Assembly (NCBI GenBank): GCA_022824465.1
Contig: JAJDZV010000004.1
Location: forward strand, 620,001 to 684,000
Source of the DNA: Anaerolineae bacterium
GTDB lineage: Bacteria > Chloroflexota > Anaerolineae > Aggregatilineales > Phototrophicaceae
DNA: 64,000 bases
Reading direction: 5' to 3'
Below the pieces are notes generated by a model. It did no database searches, was not told the DNA's origin, and saw nothing but the letters and a program-made list of their open reading frames with translations. The position numbers and the translations under genes were made by a program. Shown piece after piece: positions 1 to 7,415 of the stretch. The stretch's first letter is position 1; every line of letters begins with the position of its first letter.

Positions 1-410
1 CTATATTCAAAGCTGCGGTACATGCCCGGCGGCAGCGAGATCAAGTCCCATTCGTTCAGAACGAATTCGCCCTCGACCTTGTCCGGATCGTCTTCGTTGC
101 CCCAGTAAAAGGTCCAGGGTCCGGCAAGAATGAAGAAGGACTCGACGTAGTCATGGGTATGCCAGGCAGGACCGCAGCCGGGCGGCGCCCAAGCCATGCC
201 GATCTGGTAACGATGCGGCTCTGTGATGGCGCGTTGAATGCTGTAATCGGGATTTTCGGCGGCGGTGTCGCCGATCACCGCGTAATTCATGCGCAGGTGG
301 CCGGGCAACATGCTGTCGATGAACATGATGGGGATGCCCTTATGCTTGAGTTCCTCAAAGCGCATGATGCGGGCGGCCATGCTTTCCTGCGTCTGTTTCG
401 GATGCTTCAT
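1..410 (-). CDS. Cupin-domain protein, partial (3' end beyond left edge)
   Basis: The first 136 residues of a cupin-fold protein read leftwards off the window. A cupin motif 1 is visible as GPAWHTHDYVE followed by FFILAG (His84, His86 and Glu90 as likely metal ligands). A second conserved piece, LPPGMYRSFEY, lies just before the edge and fits the start of cupin motif 2. The ATG at 408-410 is preceded by GGGAGAG at a suitable distance, which supports this start. Cupins cover dioxygenases, isomerases and small-molecule sensors, and nothing here fixes the substrate. The next genes to the right are also on the minus strand but 86 bases away, so co-transcription is possible. The family call is secure; the function is unknown. 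Confidence 0.8.
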   Translation of the reverse strand, partial: MKHPKQTQESMAARIMRFEELKHKGIPIMFIDSMLPGHLRMNYAVIGDTAAENPDYSIQRAITEPHRYQIGMAWAPPGCGPAWHTHDYVESFFILAGPWTFYWGNEDDPDKVEGEFVLNEWDLISLPPGMYRSFEY

Positions 411-496
411 TACTTAGCTCTCCCGGCCGAGTCGAAGTGGCGGAACACCAAGACCGAAGGCTACTGAATTGCTCCGCCTTTGTCAATCAGCGACCT

Positions 497-1255
497 TCAT
501 TTCCGCGCGATGATTAGCGTGGAGAAGTTGAATGCCCAAGGCAGAATGCGTTTCAACAAGGCGCCCAGGCTCTCGGCGAGATGGTTCGTCCGGTAGTAGC
601 CGGGCGCGCGAAAGAGCTTGCCCAGCCCCCAAAGCGCGAAGGAGTGACTGGTAGCTTCGCAGTGTTCTACTGTGAAGCCGGCTTCCGCCAGCACCGCTGC
701 CAACTGCCGCCGGGTGTATGTACTTTCGTAGAAATCGTCGTCAGCAAGCGGTCCAGCGCCGGCGCGCTTCCGGCGCGATTGCACCAGCCGGTAAATAACA
801 TTGGGATAGGGGATCGTCAGGACGATGACGCCGTTCGGCTTCAACACGCGATTCGCCTCTTTTAGCGCGGGCAGCATGCCCTGTTCAAAATGCTCCAGCA
901 CGCCAAAGGAAAGATAGCCGCCGAAGCAATTGTCGCGATAGGGCAACTGATGCACATCGCCGGCGGTCAATGGTAGCGCATCATCATGGCGGCGTGAGGC
1001 GCGCAAGGCGTTGACGGCGTAATCCAGACCGTGCACATCGTAGCCGAGACTCCGCAAGGTGATGACGATCGCGCTCAAGCCGCTGCCCGCCTCCAAATGA
1101 ACATCATGTTTGGAGAGATAGGGCAAATAGGCGCCGATGGTCGCCTGCGCCCGGGCATAAGCAGCAGCCTCCAACTCGACTTCCATCGAGGCTTTGTCCC
1201 AGATATCTTCCCAAGACTTGCGCGTGCTTTCGTAGCGGTCGCCGTGTTGAGTCAT
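497..1255 (-). CDS. Class I SAM-dependent methyltransferase
   Basis: A 252-residue protein of the methyltransferase type 11 group. The SAM-binding motif I is VHLEAGSGLSAIV at about residues 54-66, followed by the acidic ribose-binding segment GLDYAVNALRAS, the adenine-contacting region GDVHQLPYRDNCF, and the post-motif segment GVLEHFEQG and LKPNGVIVLTIPYPN. No signal peptide or membrane helix is evident. It starts 9 bases after the stop of the FolC-like gene, so the two are almost certainly one transcript. The substrate cannot be read from the sequence; proteins of this shape methylate lipids, sugars or small metabolites, and the nearby flippase and glycosyltransferase on the opposite strand hint at envelope chemistry. 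Confidence 0.85.
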   Translation of the reverse strand: MTQHGDRYESTRKSWEDIWDKASMEVELEAAAYARAQATIGAYLPYLSKHDVHLEAGSGLSAIVITLRSLGYDVHGLDYAVNALRASRRHDDALPLTAGDVHQLPYRDNCFGGYLSFGVLEHFEQGMLPALKEANRVLKPNGVIVLTIPYPNVIYRLVQSRRKRAGAGPLADDDFYESTYTRRQLAAVLAEAGFTVEHCEATSHSFALWGLGKLFRAPGYYRTNHLAESLGALLKRILPWAFNFSTLIIARK

Positions 1256-1264
1256 GGCAGTCGA

Positions 1265-2611
1265 TCAATTCGCAGTCGTATCAATATTCCAGATGAGCAT
1301 ACATTCGCCAACGAGCATCAGGGAAACAGCCAGCAGTATTGTTCCCGAGGGACCCGCAAGCTCCCGCGCCAAATCTAGCGCGGCTGGCAAATCCTCGCGA
1401 TAGTGAGCGCAGTTATGCAGATCCTGCGCGGCGGAAAGCGCCTCCTCCCGAGTGGGGAAGCGCGTATTGGGATTGATATCGGTCTCGGTGATGATCAGCG
1501 CCTGACTGGTTTTCGCCATCACCTTGTACACGCCGGCGTAGTCACGGTCGCGAGGAATGCCGACGATTGATAACACAGGTTGCCGCAAACGGGGCGTCAG
1601 ACTCGCGACGAAGGATTTTGCCGACCGCACTGTAATGGCGCCATCGACGTAGGTCAGCGGCATATCGTCCAGCTTCTGCACCCGTCCCAGCCACTTGACC
1701 CGGCTCAAGCCGAGGCGAATGACATCCATCCAAGCCGGGTCTATCCCGGTTTCGCGCCGCGCCATCAGCTCCACCGCGCGAATCGCGAGCGAAGCATTCT
1801 CGATCTGATAGCGGCCCAGCATGGGCAAGTCAAGCTCGCCGTAGGGACACAGATGAATTCGTTGGCCGTCTCTGCGATCGGCGACCCAACGCGCCAAGTC
1901 GTCGCCATTCAAACAGACCAGCCTCGCCGTTTTGCGGGCGGATTCACGGCGCAGGACGTCGATGACGGCGGGCGCTTGCGGCAGTGTTATGGCGGCGCCG
2001 CCCGATTTGATGATGCCTGACTTGTGCCAGGCGATGCGCTCGAGGCTGTCGCCGAGCAGAGAGGTATGTTCCCGCATGATCGGCGCGAAAACCGAAAGGG
2101 CATTCGGCACGACAGCGATATCGTCGAAGCGGCCGCCGCGGCCGACTTCGAGGACCGCGGCATCGACGCCGGTCTCATCAAAGTGGCGCAGAGCGATCGC
2201 CAGAAATATGCCCTGCGGACTCAGATATTGCGTCGCGTTCAGGTCGGCTGTGACGGCTGCAAGTGTTGGCTGCAAGTCATTCAGAATCCGCAGAAAGTCC
2301 GGCCTTGGGATCATGCGTCCGTTGACGCGGATCCTTTCGTTCCAATGAACGAGATGCGGGCTGGTGACGGCGCCGACGCGATGCCCCAACGCTTGCAGGA
2401 GCTTCGCCATGATGGCGCTGACTGAGCCTTTGCCGCGGCTGCCAGTTACGACGGCGTAGTCGCGTTCGGCCGCGAGCAGGTCCTCCCGCGCCAGCAGACG
2501 GCGGGTTGGGGCGATGTCGCGTGTATATTCATCCAAGCCGCGCGGGGCTGCATCCAGGCGGCGGCGTGTGGCGAAAATGGCGCGAATCGCGTCTTCCATC
2601 GACTCGATCAT
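1265..2611 (-). CDS. FolC-like Mur ligase family protein (folylpolyglutamate/dihydrofolate synthase-like)
   Basis: A Mur-ligase-fold ATP-dependent amide ligase of about 448 residues. The ATP loop reads VVTGSRGKGSVSAIMAK, where FolC proteins usually have a TNGKGS-type loop. It is followed by a FolC-style region TSPHLVHWNERIRVNG, the EVGRGGRFDDIAVV segment (FolC: E-GLGGR-DATN) and the central region ending MLGRYQIENASLAIRA. FolC enzymes add glutamate to folates in the cytoplasm. The altered loop and GGRFDD segment leave room for a different amino acid or acceptor. The ATG at 2609-2611 is preferred over an upstream in-frame TTG (2639-2641) because GGGAAG precedes the ATG by about seven bases. 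It is followed closely by the methyltransferase gene. Confidence 0.72.
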   Translation of the reverse strand: MIESMEDAIRAIFATRRRLDAAPRGLDEYTRDIAPTRRLLAREDLLAAERDYAVVTGSRGKGSVSAIMAKLLQALGHRVGAVTSPHLVHWNERIRVNGRMIPRPDFLRILNDLQPTLAAVTADLNATQYLSPQGIFLAIALRHFDETGVDAAVLEVGRGGRFDDIAVVPNALSVFAPIMREHTSLLGDSLERIAWHKSGIIKSGGAAITLPQAPAVIDVLRRESARKTARLVCLNGDDLARWVADRRDGQRIHLCPYGELDLPMLGRYQIENASLAIRAVELMARRETGIDPAWMDVIRLGLSRVKWLGRVQKLDDMPLTYVDGAITVRSAKSFVASLTPRLRQPVLSIVGIPRDRDYAGVYKVMAKTSQALIITETDINPNTRFPTREEALSAAQDLHNCAHYREDLPAALDLARELAGPSGTILLAVSLMLVGECMLIWNIDTTAN

Positions 2612-2822
2612 GGGCGAGCTTCCCGTATTGTCAGCAACCAATCATAGCGAACGATCCACGTCAACTCTAGAATTGTCTCAGGCGTTCAAGCGAGTGGGCG
2701 AGGGGGACACAAGCGGCCCGTAAACCGCATGACGCCGATGCCGCCAAGCTCCCTTGCCCCTATGTTAATTCTAGCCTTTGGGCTAGATTCTGCCTGGATG
2801 TAGCTCGACGAGACCGACTGCT

Positions 2823-4334
2823 TTGTCTGTAGCCAACACGATCTCTGGCCAGGATGCCAGACGCGCCGCGCGCAACGTCACCGTGTTGATGCTCGCCAGC
2901 ATCGTCAGCAAGGGCGCGCTTTATGTCTGGCAGATCATCTTGTCTGTCTTGCTTGGTCCCGCAGAATACGGCATTTACGGCACAATCGGCGGGATGATGG
3001 TGACGGCCGCTTCTGTCGCGAGTTTTGGCATGGGTTTGATCGTCATCCGCGATGTGGCGCGCGCGCCGGAGAAAGCGGGCAAATACTGGACCGCCATGCT
3101 GTTCACGCAGACTGCGCTGGCGCTGTTGGCGTATATTGGCATGAATGGCTTCGCGAGCGGTTACAGCGAAACCTTGCGCGCATTCGCGGCTTTGGCCGGC
3201 ATCAACCTGTTCATCGATCTTTTTGGCAATATGGGCTATGACTTGCTGCTGGCGCAAGAGCGCATGGCGGCGACTTCGCTGGTCGAAATCGCGCATATCA
3301 CGTTGCGCGTCACGCTGGCGCTGTTCGCTCTGGCAGTGGGCTGGGGTCTGCTGGGCGTATACGGAGCGGCGATTGGTTCGGGCATTCTGCGCTCGATTGC
3401 GCTGGTCGCGCTGAACCTGCGCGCGGGCATCAGACCGCAGTTTCCCTTGGACCGCCTTGTCGCCAAACCGCTGCTCATTAACAGCGCGCCACTGGCCTTA
3501 TCGGCCTTTCTGACGCTCGCGTACAACCATTCAGACAAACTGCTGACGACCGGGATTCTGAGCGAAACCATCACCGGTTATCTGACCGCGGCTTTCGTCA
3601 TCAATTTCGGACTGATCGAGCTTTTCAGCACTTCAGTGTTGGTAGCGGCTTATCCGCTGCTTTCTCGCGCCTATGACGAGGGGCGCAATCCCCTCTTCGG
3701 CTTTATGATCGAGAAACTGGCGCTCTATATGATTTTGGTCGGCCTGCCGATGGCGCTGAGCATCAGTATCCTGGCGGACAAGATTATTGTGCCTCTGTTG
3801 GGCGAAGCTTATGAACCCTCGGCCGGCATTTTGCGCTTGCTAATCTGGTTTACCGCGATCACGATATTCGGCAATGTCTTTACACAGGGCATGTTGATAC
3901 AGAATCGTCAGCGCCGTCTGCTTCTGATTCGCGCGCTCAGCCTGGCGCTAAACATCGCGTTGACCGCGTTTCTGCTATTCAACTGGGGCGACCCCCGCGG
4001 CGCCGTTGCCGCTTCTATCGTCGGGGAAATCCTCGTCGTCGCCCTGCTGCTGCCTAGCTTCCGCACGACTGGCTGGCAATCGGGACAAATCGCCAGCAGC
4101 GCACTACGAGCACTGTGTATCGCCGTTCCCAGCGCGCTTGTGATGCTGGCTCTGCGCGAGCAGTTTATCGCTCTGCCCCTGTGCGGCGGTCTGGGCGTCT
4201 ATGTCGGCGGAGTCGTGTTGGTTCGCGTATTGAGTTCGGAAGACTGGGATTTGATTTACCGGCTCGTATCGACGTTGCCGGGGGCGGCGCTTCTGCTGCG
4301 ATTCTGGAAGCGCGATGTTGAATTGAGCTGGTGA
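2823..4334 (+). CDS. Oligosaccharide flippase family membrane protein (Wzx/MATE-like)
   Basis: A 503-residue polytopic protein with roughly 12-14 hydrophobic helices over its whole length. The N-terminal pattern (RNVTVLMLASIVSKGALYVWQI followed by LGPAEYGIYG) is typical of polysaccharide biosynthesis/Wzx flippases, which move lipid-linked glycans across the cytoplasmic membrane. The reading frame begins with TTG; no in-frame ATG lies earlier, and the purine-rich GACGAGAC just upstream could serve as a weak ribosome site. The stop is 4 bases before the glycosyltransferase start, so the two form an operon for making or exporting a surface glycan. The glycan itself cannot be inferred. Confidence 0.85.
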   Translation: MSVANTISGQDARRAARNVTVLMLASIVSKGALYVWQIILSVLLGPAEYGIYGTIGGMMVTAASVASFGMGLIVIRDVARAPEKAGKYWTAMLFTQTALALLAYIGMNGFASGYSETLRAFAALAGINLFIDLFGNMGYDLLLAQERMAATSLVEIAHITLRVTLALFALAVGWGLLGVYGAAIGSGILRSIALVALNLRAGIRPQFPLDRLVAKPLLINSAPLALSAFLTLAYNHSDKLLTTGILSETITGYLTAAFVINFGLIELFSTSVLVAAYPLLSRAYDEGRNPLFGFMIEKLALYMILVGLPMALSISILADKIIVPLLGEAYEPSAGILRLLIWFTAITIFGNVFTQGMLIQNRQRRLLLIRALSLALNIALTAFLLFNWGDPRGAVAASIVGEILVVALLLPSFRTTGWQSGQIASSALRALCIAVPSALVMLALREQFIALPLCGGLGVYVGGVVLVRVLSSEDWDLIYRLVSTLPGAALLLRFWKRDVELSW

Positions 4335-4338
4335 AGAC

Positions 4339-5520
4339 ATGCGCATCCTGCATGTCACACCCTATTATCGACCGGCTTACGCTTTCGGCGGCGTAGTGCG
4401 CTCGGTCGAGGGCATGGCGACAGCTCTCGCGGCGCGCGGGCATGATGTCACGATACTGACAACCGACGCTCTTGACCAAACGCGGGGCGGCGCGGGCGCG
4501 CAAGAGGAAACGATAGACGGCGTTCGCATCCTGCGGCGCAGAAATGTCCTGCCTTGGCTGCGGGGCCGCTGGAATCTGTCCACGCCGCGCGGCCTGCGCA
4601 GGACGGCCGCGGCGATAATGCCGTCGGTGGATCTTGTGCATGCGCATGAGTTTCGGACGCTGGAGAATCTGCTGGTTGCGCCGGTCGCTCAGCGGCTTGG
4701 CAAGCCAATCGTCCTGTCTCCGCATGGCACGCTCAATCTGGCTACGGGCCGCGGTCGGTTTAAGTCAGCGTGGGATCGCCTGCTGAGTCCGGGCGTCGCC
4801 TTGGGGATAGATCATGTTATTGCCTTGACGGAAACAGAGCTCGCCGAAGCCAGGTCGCTCTGGAGCGGCTTTAGCGCGCGCCGGCCTCCGATAGGATTCA
4901 GCGTGATTCCGAACGGAGTTGCGCTAAGCGATTTCTCGCCCTTGCCCGCTTCGGCTGGGTTTCGCGAGCGCTACCGCATGGGCGAATCGCCGACCCTGTT
5001 GTTTATGGGACGGCTTCAAGCGCGCAAGGGCGCCGATGTCCTAATCAAGGCTTTCAGATCCGCCGAAGTCGACGACTCTCGCCTGCTGATTGTCGGTCCC
5101 GACGAGGGCATGCTGCCCCAATTGCGCACCCTCGCAGGCGATGATCCTCGCATCATTTTCACGGGTTATCTTGCTGGCGAGGCGCGATTGGAAGCGCTGG
5201 CGGCGGGGGATGTATTCGCTTTGCCCGCTACCGGCGAAGGGCAGTCGATTGCCGTGTTGGAGGCGATGGCGGCGCAACTGCCAGTCGTGATATCGCCGGG
5301 CTGCAATATGGACGAGGTCGACGCGGCGGGGGCCGGTTTCGTGGTCGAGGCTTCCGTTGAGGTACTGGCCGGCAAGCTGCGCGAGCTATTACGAGACGGC
5401 GAGAAACGGCGGGAGATGGGAGCGCAGGCGCGGCAGCTGGTCACGGAACGGTTTTCGTGGGACTCAGTTGTGGAGCGCCTGGAGGGGGTTTATCAGGGGC
5501 TGCTGCTGGCAAAATCCTAG
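4339..5520 (+). CDS. Glycosyltransferase family 4 (GT-B fold)
   Basis: A 393-residue retaining GT-B glycosyltransferase. The N-terminal Rossmann start is MRILHVTPYYRPAYAFGGV, with a glycine-rich acceptor-side loop, and the C-terminal donor domain holds LLFMGRLQARKGADVLIKAF and the signature EGQSIAVLEAMAAQLPVV, which gives the E-x7-E motif of GT4 enzymes. These proteins use nucleotide-sugars to extend lipid-linked glycans at the cytoplasmic face. The gene follows the flippase by only 4 bases and is probably translated with it. The sugar and acceptor are not predictable. After its stop the base composition becomes clearly more AT-rich, marking the edge of a probable acquired segment. Confidence 0.9.
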   Translation: MRILHVTPYYRPAYAFGGVVRSVEGMATALAARGHDVTILTTDALDQTRGGAGAQEETIDGVRILRRRNVLPWLRGRWNLSTPRGLRRTAAAIMPSVDLVHAHEFRTLENLLVAPVAQRLGKPIVLSPHGTLNLATGRGRFKSAWDRLLSPGVALGIDHVIALTETELAEARSLWSGFSARRPPIGFSVIPNGVALSDFSPLPASAGFRERYRMGESPTLLFMGRLQARKGADVLIKAFRSAEVDDSRLLIVGPDEGMLPQLRTLAGDDPRIIFTGYLAGEARLEALAAGDVFALPATGEGQSIAVLEAMAAQLPVVISPGCNMDEVDAAGAGFVVEASVEVLAGKLRELLRDGEKRREMGAQARQLVTERFSWDSVVERLEGVYQGLLLAKS

Positions 5521-5540
5521 AGTAAACACGCGAAATACCG

Positions 5541-5568
5541 TTGATTTCTTGGCAAATTATGATACATT
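5541..5568 (+). promoter_or_regulatory. Predicted sigma-A promoter of the XRE/ImmA-MazF operon
   Basis: TTGATT at 5541-5546 and TACATT at 5563-5568 are separated by 16 bases, and the -10 is preceded by TG one base upstream (extended -10). The element sits 26 bases ahead of the XRE/ImmA start codon. A strong GAGGAGAGG ribosome site lies between promoter and start. Confidence 0.5.
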
Positions 5569-5594
5569 AGTCAACGGGATGAGGAGAGGTTGCA

Positions 5595-6773
5595 ATGATA
5601 GGAGCGCGTTTAAGACAGGCACGGTTGCTGGCAGGAATGACGCAGAAGGAGGTAGCCAATTCACTAGGTGAAGTCGGCTATGATATAACCGCTGCGGCAA
5701 TTTCAAAATACGAAAAAAGTCAGAGCTTTCCACCAGCGCAATTTCTTCTGCTGGCTAGTAGCGTACTCGATGTTCCCAGTGCGTATTTCTCTCATCAGCC
5801 AGCTAAGACAGTAGAGTGGTTGGCATTTCGTTGTCGTAAGAGGCTAAGCCAGAGGGAACGAAATAAAATCAAGGTGTTTGCCAGCGATGTTGCAGAGCTA
5901 CAGATTGAATTGCGGGAATTGCTTTATCCCAACCCGGAGCTGCCGCTACCGTCTTTACCCGTCGCAACTCTTGACGATGCACAAAATGCAGCAGGACAAC
6001 TGCGAAAATTATGGAAGGTAGGCGATCGTCCACTGGACAATTTGGTTCAAACGGCCGAGGATCGAAACGTCATAGTTATCGGATGGAAAGATGAAACCGG
6101 TTTGTTTGATGGACTTTCCGGTCAATGCGACGGTCGTCCTATCGCAGTCATAAACACGAACGTCCCCACGGATCGACAACGCTTAAGCCTAGCTCATGAA
6201 ATCGGGCACCTTGTAATGGATGTTGATGAGAAATCCGAATTTGACGAAGAGCAACTCGCGTACCGGTTCGCAGCTGCGCTCCTTGTGCCAGAAGATCACG
6301 CTTATCGTGAATTAGGCATTAGGCGTAACCATCTCAATTGGGGTGAACTGGAGTCGCTCAAGCGCAAGTACGGTATGAGCATGGCTGCGTGGCTCATGCG
6401 AGGGCGAGACTTGGGTATTATAACCGAGAATCGATACATTGAGATGTATAAGGAATTCAGTTCACGAGGCTGGCGAACACAGGAACCGGAAGAATACCTC
6501 GGTGACGAAGAGCCGCTACAACTTAGGCAAATGGCCCAGCGCGCTGTAGCGGAAGGTTTGATCAGTCCGGATCGAGTAACACGTGTGGCGGTGGATGTTT
6601 TGGAAAGTGAAAGTTACCTAGACCGCAAGAGCGAATACCCCAATGCCTTAGAATTGCTTGAGATGGACGACGATGAACGTGACATGTGGATGTCAAAGAT
6701 GTTTGAATTAGCAGAAAATATGGAATTCGAAGTCTTCGAGGCTTACGGTCAGGAAGATCTCGAAGCATGGTAG
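5595..6773 (+). CDS. XRE-family regulator with ImmA/IrrE-type zinc peptidase domain; predicted antitoxin partner
   Basis: A 392-residue fusion. Residues about 3-65 form an XRE/Cro helix-turn-helix (LRQARLLAGMTQKEVANSLG), and residues about 135-260 form an ImmA/IrrE (COG2856) metallopeptidase with HEIGH at 201-205 and a likely third zinc ligand at Glu219. The final ~45 residues are rich in Glu, Asp and hydrophobic residues (EMDDDERDMWMSKMFELAENM), unlike the rest of the family. The family usually cleaves or senses a repressor, or serves as an antitoxin. The stop codon overlaps the start of a MazF-like gene, so the pair is read here as a toxin-antitoxin module. Composition is AT-richer than both flanks, a sign of transfer. 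Confidence 0.88.
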   Translation: MIGARLRQARLLAGMTQKEVANSLGEVGYDITAAAISKYEKSQSFPPAQFLLLASSVLDVPSAYFSHQPAKTVEWLAFRCRKRLSQRERNKIKVFASDVAELQIELRELLYPNPELPLPSLPVATLDDAQNAAGQLRKLWKVGDRPLDNLVQTAEDRNVIVIGWKDETGLFDGLSGQCDGRPIAVINTNVPTDRQRLSLAHEIGHLVMDVDEKSEFDEEQLAYRFAAALLVPEDHAYRELGIRRNHLNWGELESLKRKYGMSMAAWLMRGRDLGIITENRYIEMYKEFSSRGWRTQEPEEYLGDEEPLQLRQMAQRAVAEGLISPDRVTRVAVDVLESESYLDRKSEYPNALELLEMDDDERDMWMSKMFELAENMEFEVFEAYGQEDLEAW

Positions 6774-7153
6774 TAATCAATCCTGCGCGCGGCGAAATCT
6801 GGAGGGTCACATTTGATGCAGCCATCGGTCAGGAAATCCGCAAATCGCGGCGAGCGCTTGTCATCAACGTCCCGAAGGCAGGACGTAAAGAGATGCGTAT
6901 TGTAGTACCAATTACGACGGGACAGGCCAAGTACAACAACTTGGCTTGGTTGATAAGGATAAATGCGGATTCGGCAAACGGTCTGGACCACGATTCCTTT
7001 GCAGACGCATCCCAAGCCCAGCCCGCATCAATAAAACGATTTGTCGAGCAGATGGGTGTCATCCAATCCCAAGCACTGTTGGACAAGATTTCTGCCGCCA
7101 TCGCGCTTTGCGTTGGCTACACTCCGAAGAATCGTAGGAAGCGTCGCAAATGA
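6767..7153 (+). CDS. MazF/PemK-family toxin (predicted mRNA interferase)
   Basis: A 128-residue protein with the MazF/PemK fold signature: NPARGEIWRVTFD at the N-terminus (the RGEIW loop), KSRRALVI in the first strand pair, and the VVPITT segment. MazF enzymes cut mRNA, usually at short specific sequences, and are neutralised by an antitoxin encoded upstream. Here the upstream partner is the XRE/ImmA protein instead of a MazE or ribbon-helix-helix protein. The ATG overlaps the upstream gene by 7 bases (ATGGTAG), and AGGAAG inside the upstream gene can act as ribosome site. The C-terminus is basic (KNRRKRRK). Toxic activity is inferred from the family only. Confidence 0.85.
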   Translation: MVVINPARGEIWRVTFDAAIGQEIRKSRRALVINVPKAGRKEMRIVVPITTGQAKYNNLAWLIRINADSANGLDHDSFADASQAQPASIKRFVEQMGVIQSQALLDKISAAIALCVGYTPKNRRKRRK

Positions 7154-7415
7154 ACACTTTTCGCTAATTGTTATTGGGAAACGTGATAAGTGCCAGCGAC
7201 GTTGCAACGCTGCCGACTCAATTGCACGCCGGCGTACCAATGCAAATCTTACGTTATGCCGTTATCCTGTATGAATGCTGCGCGGAAATCCATTGCAACT
7301 GTACAATAGAAATGCTCCAAACGACGGAAGCCGCCGCCAGGTACTTGAAAGGCGGAATCTGAGAATATTGACGAATACGTCGGCGAAACAAAAGTACCGC
7401 TCTCAAGGATGACCA

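Noticed and set aside
7312..7362. A 16-codon frame reading like the start of an excisionase helix-turn-helix (TTEAAARYLKGG) between MazF and the ClpC-like gene
   Set aside because: Too short to be a domain, stopped at once, and the resemblance is only a few residues; at most a remnant.
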